Shown: piece by piece, positions 33,690 through 42,269 of the stretch | How positions within the stretch are numbered: position 1 is the stretch's first letter | Layout of the letters: every line of letters starts with the position of its first letter | From: Streptomyces rhizosphaerihabitans | GTDB lineage: Bacteria > Actinomycetota > Actinomycetes > Streptomycetales > Streptomycetaceae | NCBI RefSeq assembly: GCF_025399795.1 | Contig: NZ_JAODTZ010000063.1 | Location: 1 to 44,478 of the forward strand | Length of the DNA stretch: 44,478 nucleotides | Direction: 5' to 3' | Notes under the pieces: generated by a model | What the model was told of the DNA's origin: nothing | What the model saw: only the letters and a program-made list of their open reading frames with translations | Databases searched by the model: none | Program-made: the position numbers and the translations under genes

Positions 33690-33945
33690 CCGTGCCGTGC
33701 GCGGCCATGCCTTCCTTCGTCCACCCCATGAGGAGCTGGGCGCCTTCTCGGAGCTGCTGAGGTCGCGGCTACGTCGGCGGTGAAGAAGCGGATGAGTGCG
33801 GCGGCCGCGGGCTTGTCCGCGTCGCAATCCCTGCACAGCTCCGGCAGGATCGGCAGCCCGCCAGTGTCCTTCTTCAGTATTTCGCCGTGGCGAGGAGGCG
33901 GTCACCGACGCAGCGTGAGCAGAGTCGCAGCTCCTGGTCGCCCAC
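33690..33945 (-). pseudogene. DUF6300-type protein remnant
   Basis: Minus-strand pieces in three frames add up to one protein: GDQELRLCSRCVGDRLLA, then ILPELCRDCDADKPAAAALI with RFFTAD, then AQLLMGWTKEGMAAHG. The CxxC pair and CDADxPAAxALIxFF pattern are those of DUF6300 proteins, small Streptomyces zinc-knuckle-like proteins. The frame is broken at least twice. Confidence 0.5.
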
Positions 33946-34367
33946 GAAGAAGCGCGAAGGCTGGCCGGTTCAAGTGGACGGGGTCCTTGTGAGTTCGGCG
34001 GGTAGCCTACTTGCTCTGTTTCTGTTGAGTCCGTTGATCCTTCTTCCGCGTGCCGAAGCCGTGACTGGCCTTGGAGACGGTCTCGGTGCCCTTGACGGAC
34101 TGCGCCCCCTGCCGGCGATCACCCGCCAACCATCGTTGACGGGTCTCCCTGCGCCCAACCCTTCGGCCATCACGCTGTTTCCACCGGCGCTGGTACAACC
34201 CGACCGGGCGGGTAGGCGCCTGGGTACGGGGAACAAGGGCGCCATCACCACGGCCAGCAACGCCGCCCCGGTGGTCGTGACACCTCCGGTGGGCCGCATA
34301 CTCGTTGCTCGCCTGTCCGTGCCGTGAACTGGGACGGGTGCACCGAGGGCACGAACTGGAGGGACTG
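33946..34367. other. Intergenic before permease
   Basis: There are minus-strand open frames of about 110-130 codons, without family motif or ribosome-binding site. The permease promoter should be here. GGGTAG near 34001 has no clear -35 partner. Confidence 0.35.
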
Positions 34368-36359
34368 ATGGGGGACATGAAGGTCGCGAACGAACCGGTC
34401 ATACCGGCAGAGGTGGAAAGTCCGGCTCTACGGGCCCAGCCGACCGGACGCTTTGCGCTATGGCTGCTGCATCACCGGGTGCAACCGGTCGGACCAGCGG
34501 CAGGCGAGGGACCCGCCGAGCAGCACGCCTGGTGGAAGGTGATGTGCCTGACCGGGGTCGACTACTTCTCCAGCCTGGCCTACGTCCCGGCGATCGCCGC
34601 CCTCGCGGCAGGAGCGGTCTCGCCCCTGGCGACGCTGTTGATCGTGGCGCTGACCTTGGTGGGGATGCTGCCGATGTACCGGCGGGTGACTCATGAGAGT
34701 CCCAACGGAGCGGGGTCAGTGGCGATGCTGGAGGATCTGCTCCCGTTCTGGCGGGGCAAGCTGTTCGTCCTGGTCCTGCTCGGATTTGTCGCCACGTCGT
34801 GGATCATCACGATCACGCTGTCGACGGCGGACGCTTCCGTGCATGTAGTGGAGAACCCCTACTTCCCGCATGCGCTGCACGGCCACGAGGTTGCCCTCAC
34901 CGTGGCGCTGCTGCTGGTGCTCGGTGGGGTGTTCCTGCTCGGGTTCAGCGAAGCGGTCAAGGTGGCCATCCCCCTGGTCGCGGCCTTCCTGGTGCTGAAC
35001 GCGGCTGTCATCGGCGTCGGTCTGGTGGACGTCTTCACCACGCCGGGCGCGTTCTCGGCCTGGACGGACGCCCTCGGCGACGGCGGAGGCGGTCTCGGAG
35101 ATCTGGCAGGGCCCGCACTCCTCGCGTTTCCCCTGCTGGTGCTGGGCCTTTCCGGTTTCGAGACGGGTGTGAGCATGATGCCTCTCATCTCCGCGGAAGG
35201 CAGCGATCTCGAGGAGCAGAAGCAGGCACGGATCCGCAACACCCGGCGGCTGTTGACCACCGCCGCGCTCGTCATGAGCGTCTACCTGATGGCCGCGAGT
35301 TTCGTGACCACGGTCCTCATCCCGCACAAGGAGTTCGAGTCCGGCGGCGAGGCGAACGGCCGGGCGCTGGCCTGGCTGGCGCACGAGAAGGTCGGCGAAG
35401 TGTTCGGCACCGCCTACGACATCAGCACCATACTGATCCTGTGGTTCGCGGGCGCGTCCGCGATGGCAGGGCTGATCAACATCGTGCCCAGATATCTGCC
35501 CGACTACGGCATGGCCCCGGAATGGGGACGCGCGGTACGCCCCGTCGTGATCGTCTACACCGCTCTCTGCGTCATCATCACCATCGCGTTCGGTGCCGAT
35601 GTCAACGCCCAGGCCGGCGCCTACGCCACCGGCATCCTGGCCATGATGGTCTCCGGAGCGTTCGCCGTCACGGTTTCGGTCGTCCGCAGTCGCCGACGCT
35701 TCGCCGGTACAGGATTCGCGCTCCTCACCGCCGTCTTGTTCTACGCGCTGATGGCCAACATCGTCGACAAGCCCGACGGCATCGCCATCTCGGGCATGTT
35801 CATCGCCGGCATCATCGCGGTGTCGCTGATCTCCCGGGTCTCACGCACCACTGAACTGCGCGCCGACCGGATCGTGTTCGACGACGAAGCCCGCCGGTTC
35901 ATCACCGACACGCTCGCACACGACAACGCCATCAACATCATCGCCAACCGGCGACAGTCCGGCGACAGCGCCGAGTACGCCCACAAGGAGCGGGAGCAGC
36001 GCGGTACCAATCCGGTGCCCGGCCCGGCCGACGTGCTGTTCCTGGAAATCGATGTGGTCGATCCGTCCGACTTCAGCGAAACCCTCTCCGTTCACGGGGT
36101 CGAGGTGGACGGCTACCGCGTCCTGCGGGCCGAGGCCCCGGCCGCTCCGAACGCGATTGCGGCGATCCTGCTCGCTCTGCGCAACGCCACCGGTGTCCAG
36201 CCGCACTGCTACTTCGCGTGGGCCGAAGGAAGTCCCTTGCGGCACATGTTCCGCTACTTCCTCCTGGGCCGCGGCGACACCGCCCCAGTCACCCGTGAAA
36301 TCATCCGCAGCAACGAACCCGACCCTGACCGCCGCCCAGGCATCCACGTCGGCGGATGA
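34368..36359 (+). CDS. APC-superfamily amino acid/cation permease
   Basis: This 663-residue inner-membrane transporter has about 12 hydrophobic helices starting at ITGVDYFSS-like WWKVMCLTGVDYFSSLAYVP, which is the APC motif region in helix 1. Other marks are RVTHESPNGAGSVAMLEDLL and LSGFETGVSMMPLI. About 160 C-terminal residues (from ELRADRIVFDDEARRFITDT) form a soluble cytoplasmic domain, perhaps regulatory. The ATG at 34368 has GGAGGG six bases upstream. Substrate unknown; amino acids or potassium-type cations are possible. Confidence 0.88.
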   Translation: MGDMKVANEPVIPAEVESPALRAQPTGRFALWLLHHRVQPVGPAAGEGPAEQHAWWKVMCLTGVDYFSSLAYVPAIAALAAGAVSPLATLLIVALTLVGMLPMYRRVTHESPNGAGSVAMLEDLLPFWRGKLFVLVLLGFVATSWIITITLSTADASVHVVENPYFPHALHGHEVALTVALLLVLGGVFLLGFSEAVKVAIPLVAAFLVLNAAVIGVGLVDVFTTPGAFSAWTDALGDGGGGLGDLAGPALLAFPLLVLGLSGFETGVSMMPLISAEGSDLEEQKQARIRNTRRLLTTAALVMSVYLMAASFVTTVLIPHKEFESGGEANGRALAWLAHEKVGEVFGTAYDISTILILWFAGASAMAGLINIVPRYLPDYGMAPEWGRAVRPVVIVYTALCVIITIAFGADVNAQAGAYATGILAMMVSGAFAVTVSVVRSRRRFAGTGFALLTAVLFYALMANIVDKPDGIAISGMFIAGIIAVSLISRVSRTTELRADRIVFDDEARRFITDTLAHDNAINIIANRRQSGDSAEYAHKEREQRGTNPVPGPADVLFLEIDVVDPSDFSETLSVHGVEVDGYRVLRAEAPAAPNAIAAILLALRNATGVQPHCYFAWAEGSPLRHMFRYFLLGRGDTAPVTREIIRSNEPDPDRRPGIHVGG

Positions 36360-36779
36360 GCTCGGGGCCGTACTTCGTGATTCGAGCTGGCCAGACCGGT
36401 TCCCGCTCTCGCGCCGGAGAGCCTCAGCCCGCTGTTCCTTGTGAGTGGGCCTGCAGATCACGGTGCCAGGAGGGCATGTGCTCGGCTACCAGGGCAGCGT
36501 GATCGAAGCCGATACAGGGGATGAGCCCACGGCGTCGCTGTCCTCGGGCGCGTGCGCGACTGGTCGGCAGTTCTTTCGGCCGTAAGGCCAACTCCACACG
36601 GATGGAGAACCAGTTCGCGTCGCCTGCCTACTGCGCCTCCGACGTGGGCTGCCGCCGCTGACCCACCCGCCGTCCGGCAGAGCCAGCCGACGGCCACCGT
36701 CTCGATGCTGTAGAACCGGCGCTGTTCGCCAACGTGCGAGGGGTGGCGAACGCCGCCGGTTCGCTGTGGGCGGGTGTGG
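36360..36779. other. Intergenic, no gene recognised
   Basis: Nothing convincing was found. A minus-strand stretch (around VELALRPKELPTSRARARGQ) is open but unassigned. Confidence 0.35.
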
Positions 36780-36960
36780 TTTGTTGGAGGTGAGCATGCC
36801 TTCGCGCAGTTTGGTGACGGTGCGGTTGAGCAGGCGGGAGATGCACAGTCGGGAGGCGCCGAGGTTCGCCGATCTGGGCCTGGGCAAGTTCGTCGATGAA
36901 GCGCATGGGGATGATGCGCCGCTCGCGTTCGTCGAGTTCGGCGATCATGGAGCGCTCATG
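36780..36960 (-). pseudogene. SigB-family sigma region 4 fragment, frameshifted
   Basis: SMIAELDERERRIIPMRFID with ELAQAQIG in one frame, then CISRLLNRTVTKLREGMLTS in the next, match the end of the truncated sigma gene at 24.7 kb; the DNA is roughly 85% identical by eye. Everything upstream of region 4 is absent and the frame breaks inside region 4. It is a duplicated dead fragment. Confidence 0.75.
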
Positions 36961-37010
36961 AGATGCGGATATCCCAGATGATTCGATACGCATCGCCCAG
37001 CATCCAACAG

Positions 37011-38054
37011 TCATTCTTCGCCTTCGTCGAGGCGGCGCAGGTCTTCCTCGTCCCATGTCCGGGTGTCGCGCGGCTGGGTGTAGGGCTCGGTCTCGGGCGG
37101 CATGCCGCCGGCGATGGCCCGCTGGCGTACCGCCTCGGCGTCGAACTCCAGGCCGAGGAGGATGGCCAGGTTGCTGATCCACAGCCACACCAGGAAGACG
37201 ACGACGCCGGCCATCGTGCCGTAGGTCTTGTTGTACGAGGCGAAGTTGGCCACGTAGAACGCGAATCCGGCGGAGGCGATCATCCAGATCACCAGGGCCA
37301 GGAAACTGCCCGGAGTGATCCACTTGAAGCCCTTCACCTTCGCGTTCGGGCTCGCCCAGTACAGGATCGCGATCATCACCGTGACCAGCGCGACCAGGAC
37401 CGGCCACTTGGCGATCGACCACACCGTCAGCGCGGTGTCCCCGACCCCCAGCGCCGTGCCCACCTGGCGGGCCACGCCACCGGTGAAGACCACGATCAGC
37501 GCACTGACCACGGCCAAAACCATCAGTACGACCGTCACACCGACACGCACCGGCAGGATCTTCCACACCGGACGTCCCTCCGGCATGTCGTAGATGGCGT
37601 TCGCGGCACGGATGAACGCCGCGACATAGCCGGAGGCCGACCACACCGCCACCACCAGAGCGACGATCGCGACGATGGAGCCTAGGCCTGCGTTGCCCTG
37701 CAACTGCTCCACGGCGCGGGTGATGATGTCGCGGGCCGAGCCGGGGGTGAGCTGCTTGAGATTGTCCAGGACCTTGTCCGTGGTCGACTTTCCGGTGATG
37801 CCCAGCAGGGAGACCAGGACCAGCAGGGCGGGGAACAAGGAGAGCACGCCGTAGTACGTCAGTGCCGCCGCCCGGTCGGTCAGCTCGTCCTTCTTGAACT
37901 CCCGCAGGCTCCCGGTGAGCACCTTGCCCCACGCCCGCCGGGGCAGCTGCGTCGGCGTGTCCGGCGCTCGCTCCTCCACCTCGGGTCCGGGTCCGGCCTC
38001 CTCAGGTGTCGGCACATCGACATCTTTTTGTTCTTTCCATCCTGATTTCGCCAT
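37011..38054 (-). CDS. YihY/BrkB-family membrane protein
   Basis: This 347-residue protein has six or so membrane helices. Family blocks include KDELTDRAAALTYYGVLSLF, PALLVLVSLLGITG, VVAVWSASGYVAAFIRAANA, and SFLALVIWMIASAGFAFYVA. A polar N-terminus and an acidic tail (TRTWDEEDLRRLDEGEE) flank it. The family was once called RNase BN but is not a nuclease; its transport role is unresolved. I chose ATG 38054; ATG 38078 is possible but would overlap the promoter-like element. A fragment of a paralog lies at 10.4 kb. Confidence 0.9.
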   Translation of the reverse strand: MAKSGWKEQKDVDVPTPEEAGPGPEVEERAPDTPTQLPRRAWGKVLTGSLREFKKDELTDRAAALTYYGVLSLFPALLVLVSLLGITGKSTTDKVLDNLKQLTPGSARDIITRAVEQLQGNAGLGSIVAIVALVVAVWSASGYVAAFIRAANAIYDMPEGRPVWKILPVRVGVTVVLMVLAVVSALIVVFTGGVARQVGTALGVGDTALTVWSIAKWPVLVALVTVMIAILYWASPNAKVKGFKWITPGSFLALVIWMIASAGFAFYVANFASYNKTYGTMAGVVVFLVWLWISNLAILLGLEFDAEAVRQRAIAGGMPPETEPYTQPRDTRTWDEEDLRRLDEGEE

Positions 38055-38064
38055 GTCCTGCCGA

Positions 38065-38088
38065 GTACCCCAGCTCATGGCGTTGAAC
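38065..38088 (-). promoter_or_regulatory. SigB-like promoter candidate for YihY gene
   Basis: On the minus strand GTTC (38085-38088), a 14-bp spacer and GGGTAC (38065-38070) lie 10 bp before ATG 38054. The -35 element is imperfect at its fourth base. As with DUF6479, the transcript would be nearly leaderless. Confidence 0.4.
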
Positions 38089-38638
38089 GACGATCCGAAG
38101 CGCCAAAAGCAGAGGCCACCCCCAGGTCATCGCAGTAGACACTGGGCGAAGGTGGCAGCAGGATCGGGCAGGTAGGAGAGAACGCGTGCTGGGACAGAAC
38201 GCTGCCCCCCCGTATCGGATCTGTGGGGAACCTGCGGACTGCCGGGCAGCGGTCAGCCCGGCTGCATCGATGCGCTCGCTCCGCCCGAGGATGTCGATGT
38301 CCGGCACTGTCCGCCTGATGGATCGATATCAGGGGGAGTGAGCGCTGCTGTGCTCTGGTTGACCAGCGTCATCCGTTCAGGCGCCGCCTGCAACGCCGCA
38401 TCCATGCCATCTCACTACCGCACGCAGTCGACAGCAATGGCCTTCTACAGACCACCCCACCCGCGCCAACCCACACTGCCCACCACGATCACTGCAGACC
38501 GTTTCGGTGAGAGTCGAAATGAGACCTTGCTGGAGTAATGAGTGGCCAGGGCCTGCTGCTCGGGGTGGTGAGGTCGTCGGCTCGGGTCGGGGAGGGCGAC
38601 CAGTCGTCGACGACGGACAGACGGCACACCTTTGCGGT
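38089..38638. other. Intergenic, no gene recognised
   Basis: About 550 bp between the divergent YihY gene and the sigma promoter. No motif-bearing frame and no clear repeat. Confidence 0.35.
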
Positions 38639-38663
38639 GTTTGCAGGTGAGAGCCGGGGGTAC
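38639..38663 (+). promoter_or_regulatory. SigB-type promoter ahead of broken sigma gene
   Basis: GTTT (38639-38642), a 15-bp spacer and GGGTAC (38658-38663) are a perfect match to the Streptomyces SigB consensus. It points at the sigma pseudogene starting 167 bp downstream. Family sigma genes are often self-regulated by such a promoter. Confidence 0.6.
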
Positions 38664-38765
38664 TCGGGGGTTCGTGCGTCGGATCGGAGACGCAGGCTGT
38701 GGAGCGCTTGTTGCGACTTTCCTCGGCGGGCCAGGCGTGACCGCGCGGCGAACCTCCGGCCATCC

Positions 38766-38800
38766 GTTCGTGCCGGTTCCGAAGTGGTACCGGCACGAAC
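38766..38800 (+). promoter_or_regulatory. 12-bp inverted repeat in sigma gene leader
   Basis: GTTCGTGCCGGT (38766-38777) and ACCGGCACGAAC (38789-38800) form a perfect 12-bp stem with an 11-base loop, 29 bp before the sigma gene start. It may be an attenuator or operator. The ANTAR protein encoded just downstream belongs to a family that binds leader hairpins. Confidence 0.5.
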
Positions 38801-38829
38801 CTGAGCAAACCGTTCAAGGGTGATTTAGC

Positions 38830-39643
38830 ATGGTGTCCGACATGACGGCCCGCCGATATCGCCGACAAAGTCCCACCCACCCCGCGTCTGGCGAGGCCCC
38901 GATCGTTTCGAGGCGTCATTCCCAAACCAGCCCGGTCGGTGCTGCCGCGCTCTTCGCGCGGCTATGGACCTGGGCGAGGGACTCGAGCGTGAGGCGGTGC
39001 GCTCTGAGCTGTTGTGTAGGCGGCTGCCCATGGCGCACCGGATCGCCAGCCGCTTCCGCGACCGCGGCGAGGATGTCGACGAACTCGGGCAGGTAGCTGT
39101 GCTCGGCCTGGTCAAGTCCATCGACCCAGCCCCCATCAGGGTGCCTTCGGAAAGTTGTGCGATCCCGACTGTCAGCGGAGGGGTGAAGCGGCACTCCCGG
39201 GACCGGACGTGGGCTGTTCGGGTGCCCCGCCGGATAGAAGAGCTGCGCCACCAAGCACGTGTCGCATGCTGCAAGCTCACTGAGCACCCCGACACCGCAC
39301 CCGCCCGCACCGGCTCACGGAGGAAGAAGTGACGGCGGGTTTGGAGGCGTTGGAGAGCTACGACACTCTCTCGCTGGACGTCGAACTGACCGTAGGCGAC
39401 GACGGGTACCGCATCGGCGACACCCTGGGCAGGCCCGCCTCCTCGTTCGACGTCGTCGACCGCGAGCCGGCCACGAAGCCGCGGCAACTACCCGACCGGG
39501 AGCGGGCCACTTTCTACCTGCGCCTCTTCGAGGGCATGACGCAGAGCCGCATAACTGACCGATTCGGTATCTCGCATAGCAAGTGTCCCGGCTCATCACG
39601 CGCAGTTGCGCTCGTGCACGCAAAAGAGGCGCTGGAACAGTGA
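38830..39643 (+). pseudogene. SigB-family sigma factor with multiple frameshifts
   Basis: The gene starts at ATG 38830 with an AAGGGTGA site. It then switches frame three times: near 38968 (AALFARLWTW to DLGEGLEREAVRSELL), near 39315 (ARVACCKLTEHPDTA to VTAGLEALESYDTLSL) and near 39590 (ITDRFGISHSK to VSRLITRSCARARKRG). Together the pieces give sigma regions 2, 3 and 4: LPMAHRIASRFRDRGEDVDE, AVLGLVKSIDP, VPTVSGG, WAVRVPRRIEELRHQARVA, PDRERATFYLRLFEGMTQSR. Internal parts are also missing between regions 3 and 4. It is not functional as read. Confidence 0.75.
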
Positions 39644-40068
39644 CCCAGCGACCTAGACCGAAACGGGGGCGACCGTTGGCGAGTGAGCCGCTGGCCCCAA
39701 GCCAGGACCGACAGCGGCCTCACCCTGGTGATACCGATCGCTCGCTGGCCGCTACCGCGACTTGGGGCGCCGAGGATTCTGCAGCTGCCGATGAGGCGGC
39801 GGCGGTACAGAAGCAAGCGGGTCGGCCGCGGCACGCGTGGGCCGTCCACGCAGTCATCGATCAGGCTACGGGTGTCGTCATGGCGCTCGGGCGCCTGCGA
39901 GCGGATCAAGCCCGGACCGTCCTGACAGAAGTTTCCCAGCGCACCAACGTCACTCTGTACCGCATCGCCGAACTCCTCACCGCCTGGGCACACACCAGCG
40001 AACTCAACCTCGGTATCCGTATTGCCCTGGAGGAAGCCATCCGGCAACAGCACCGCACCCGTCGCTGA
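39640..40068 (+). CDS. ANTAR-domain protein coupled to sigma pseudogene
   Basis: This 142-residue protein has a basic, disordered first half and an ANTAR domain (about residues 72-130). The key sequence is VIDQATGVVMALGRLRADQA, then RTVLTEVSQRTNVTLYRIAE. ANTAR proteins act as RNA-binding antiterminators. The GTG at 39640 overlaps the sigma remnant's stop (GTGA), so it was translated with the sigma factor. The frame is open further upstream because it also carries the end of sigma region 4. The hairpin at 38766-38800 in the same transcript is a candidate target. Confidence 0.82.
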   Translation: MTQRPRPKRGRPLASEPLAPSQDRQRPHPGDTDRSLAATATWGAEDSAAADEAAAVQKQAGRPRHAWAVHAVIDQATGVVMALGRLRADQARTVLTEVSQRTNVTLYRIAELLTAWAHTSELNLGIRIALEEAIRQQHRTRR

Positions 40069-40180
40069 CGGCTCGTAGCCGTCGTCGGCACGGGTTTGGT
40101 CGCGGATGCATCGCTCGGCCCCAAGCAAACCCTGTCGTTTCGTCACTCAGCCTGTAAGAAGAGTTGGTCTAGCCGACTGA

Positions 40181-40492
40181 TCAGGTCGTTTCGGCGTTTG
40201 GACTGGTGAGTTCGGGTGGGTAGCCCTTGGCGCGCAGGAAGGCGTCCACGGCGAGAGCGACGATGTCGCCGTGCTGGATACCGGTGTCGGCGTTGTAGCG
40301 GCGGATGCGGTGCTGGAGCTGGAGGGCTTCGGGGACGGCGTAGTTCAGCTGGCTCCGGCTGGTGTGGCGGGTGTTGAGGATGATCTGGGTGTTGGGGTGG
40401 GGGACGAAGGGGTCGTCCGCGGAGTCGGACTGGGCTTCGAGGGCGTCGGCCAGGTTCCGTAGCAGGCGGACTTGGTGGGAGTGGTCGGGCAC
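40181..40492 (-). CDS. ParB/ribbon-helix-helix-like plasmid DNA-binding protein
   Basis: This 103-residue protein's C-terminal half (SQLNYAVPEALQLQHRIRRY, then HGDIVALAVDAFLRAKGYP) resembles that of the ParB-like protein encoded at 40.6-41.5 kb (SLDSSVPAALKLKKRIKRFA and MGDIVSVALDEWLTARGF). The arrangement of a strand and two helices suggests ribbon-helix-helix-like DNA binding. GTG 40492 has AGGAG seven bases upstream. TAGTCG repeats and a palindrome start 17 bp upstream of the gene, so it probably regulates itself or binds a centromere. Confidence 0.7.
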   Translation of the reverse strand: MPDHSHQVRLLRNLADALEAQSDSADDPFVPHPNTQIILNTRHTSRSQLNYAVPEALQLQHRIRRYNADTGIQHGDIVALAVDAFLRAKGYPPELTSPNAETT

Positions 40493-40508
40493 TGGTTGCT
40501 CCTGTCGG

Positions 40509-40564
40509 TTCGACTAGTCGAATGGTGATCCGCCTAGTCGACTATTGGCCTATTGAAATAGTCG
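40509..40564 (-). promoter_or_regulatory. Palindromic TAGTCG repeats, operator or centromere
   Basis: TTCGACTAGTCGAA (40509-40522) is a perfect 14-bp palindrome. A second palindrome TAGTCGACTA lies at 40535-40544. The six-base unit TAGTCG occurs at 40515, 40535 and 40559, spaced 20 and 24 bp, about two helical turns. The block lies between a terminator and the DNA-binding-protein gene. Confidence 0.7.
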
Positions 40565-40573
40565 GCAGGGGGC

Positions 40574-40603
40574 GGCCGGGAACGTGCTCTCGCGTTCCCG
40601 GCC
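40574..40603 (-). terminator. Hairpin after parA-parB operon
   Basis: GGCCGGGAACG (40574-40584) and CGTTCCCGGCC (40593-40603) form a perfect 11-bp stem, 37 bp past the end of the parB-like gene. Confidence 0.8.
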
Positions 40604-40639
40604 ACCTCTTGCCTTACGTGGGGTTGCGGTGCCGGGCCG

Positions 40640-41493
40640 TCAGAAGCCGCGGGCGGTGAGCCACTCGTCCAGCGCGACGGAGACGATGTCGCCCATGGGC
40701 AGGTGATCGAGTTCGTTGTCCAGCGCGAAGCGCTTGATCCGCTTCTTCAGCTTCAGCGCAGCGGGGACTGACGAGTCGAGGCTCTCGCGCGCGATGATGC
40801 GCTGGTTGAGAACGACGGCCGTCTCGGGAATCTCCATGGGACGGCCGGGACCGTGGGCCCACGGTGTCCCCTCGCCGGGCGCCGTCGGCGATCGCACGTC
40901 CTGTTCGTGGTAAGCCCCCGGAACATCGGTCCTGACCGGGAACGCTGTACCGCCTGCGGCCGGCTGAGCTGCCGGGCGAATTGCCACCTCGGCAGCCGAG
41001 GCCGCGGACGTGATGGGGACGGCCCGTGCTGCGAAACGGGTTCGGCCAGCGGCGGGGACTGGACCGCAGGTGCCGCGGACTCGGGAGCCGGGACCATAGG
41101 CGGCACCTGCCGCTCCATCGGCACCCCAGCGGCTTCCATACCCGCCTCGGAGGCGACGACGGCCGGGCGAGCCGGCTGACTGACGGCCGGCTCCTGCACG
41201 CCGCCGCTGGGCACGACCTCAACGGGCGGCGGGACGGAACCCTGCACCACCTCGGGCACCGTTTCGGTCCGGTCTTGTGCCGATCCTGCGACGGGAACCG
41301 TGGCAGGATCGGGCTGAACCTGCGGCGCGCTGGCAGCGGGACTGCCTTCGCCCTGGTCGGCGGCCTCTTCAGCAGCGAACTGCTCGGGCGTGAGCTCGGC
41401 GGTCGGCGGAGGGGGCGGCGGGGCCGACTTCTTGGCTCCGCCCAGGGTGCGACCACCTGCTCGGCGGGCGGGAGGCTTCATACGTTCGGTCAT
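40640..41493 (-). pseudogene. ParB-like partition protein with probable frameshift
   Basis: The first frame from ATG 41493 (MTERMKPPARRAGGRTLGGA) is proline/alanine-rich, as in plasmid ParB-like adaptors. Near 41020 it turns into Arg-rich nonsense. A neighbouring frame continues with VPITSAASAAEVAIRPAAQ and the DNA-binding end RIIARESLDSSVPAALKLKK to the stop at 40640. The start overlaps the parA stop (ATGA). One indel separates the N- and C-terminal halves; alternatively the C-terminal half is made alone from GTG 40987. I favour one interrupted gene or a sequence error. Confidence 0.6.
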
Positions 41494-42203
41494 GCCGTCA
41501 GCTCCTTCATCAGCTCGGCGTACTCACTCAGCTCGGTCGGGATCTCGCCGAAGGCCTCCATGTAGTGCACCCACGAGTGGATGACGGTCTCGGCGAGCGG
41601 AAACGGCTCGTCCCGGTCCGGGCCGATGCCCTCGCTCTCACTGGGCTCCAGGAGCTTGTCCTTCGCTCGGCTGGGCAGGCTGGTGCGGTCGTCGGCCTTG
41701 ACCATCACCACGTGGGCGGTGACGTTGCGCTGGTTGCGGGCGGCGGCGCGTTCGGCCTCGTCGAAGGTGGCCACCAGCTTGCGGCGCTCGATCTTGGTGG
41801 GGGCGACGGGCACGAGCAGCAGGTTCGCCTCGGTGACAGCCTCGTGGAACAGCTTCGCGCTGCCGCCGCCGGCGTCGACCACGATCGCACCGAACTCGGC
41901 GCGCTTCTCTCGGATGTACTCGGCGATGTCGTCGAACGGGTACCGCTCGACCACCAGGTTGGCCGGGATCTCGAAGCCTGCGGCCTTGGCGACTTTGAAC
42001 CAGTCGTAGGCGGACTGGCTGGTGGCGTCCGCGTCCAGCAGCAGGGTGGGCAGTCCGAGGACGACGGCGTAGTAGAGGGCGATGAACCAGGCGGAGGTGG
42101 TCTTGCCGGTGCCGCCCTTGAGCATGCCGACGACGATGACGAACGCGTCCCAGACATGCTCTGTGGCCACGGCCAGGTTCTTGTGACGGGTGTTCTCGTT
42201 CAC
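41490..42203 (-). CDS. parA: ParA-family partition ATPase
   Basis: This 237-residue ATPase has the deviant Walker A motif VVGMLKGGTGKTTSAWFIA, a second block TLLLDADATSQSAYDWFKVA, and Walker B-like FGAIVVDAGGGSAKLF. ParA proteins bind DNA without sequence preference and move plasmid copies with ParB. GTG 42203 has AGGAG 11 bases upstream, a long spacing; the frame is open farther upstream without good homology. The gene overlaps the parB-like gene by ATGA. It has an inverted repeat 50 bp upstream. Confidence 0.92.
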   Translation of the reverse strand: MNENTRHKNLAVATEHVWDAFVIVVGMLKGGTGKTTSAWFIALYYAVVLGLPTLLLDADATSQSAYDWFKVAKAAGFEIPANLVVERYPFDDIAEYIREKRAEFGAIVVDAGGGSAKLFHEAVTEANLLLVPVAPTKIERRKLVATFDEAERAAARNQRNVTAHVVMVKADDRTSLPSRAKDKLLEPSESEGIGPDRDEPFPLAETVIHSWVHYMEAFGEIPTELSEYAELMKELTA

Positions 42204-42252
42204 GTGTGCTTGATCTCCTGAAAACTGGAAGGTGCGTTGTCTCTGCGCGGGT

Positions 42253-42269
42253 TGTCGACGACGTCGACA
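42253..42269 (-). promoter_or_regulatory. 17-bp inverted repeat upstream of parA
   Basis: TGTCGACG and CGTCGACA flank a single central base, a near-perfect palindrome 50 bp before the parA start and within the gap after the HTH gene. It is a candidate operator or parS-like site. Confidence 0.6.

Noticed and set aside
37011..38054. Annotation as ribonuclease BN
   Set aside because: The old name for YihY proteins came from a mistaken assignment. This is a multi-helix membrane protein without nuclease motifs.
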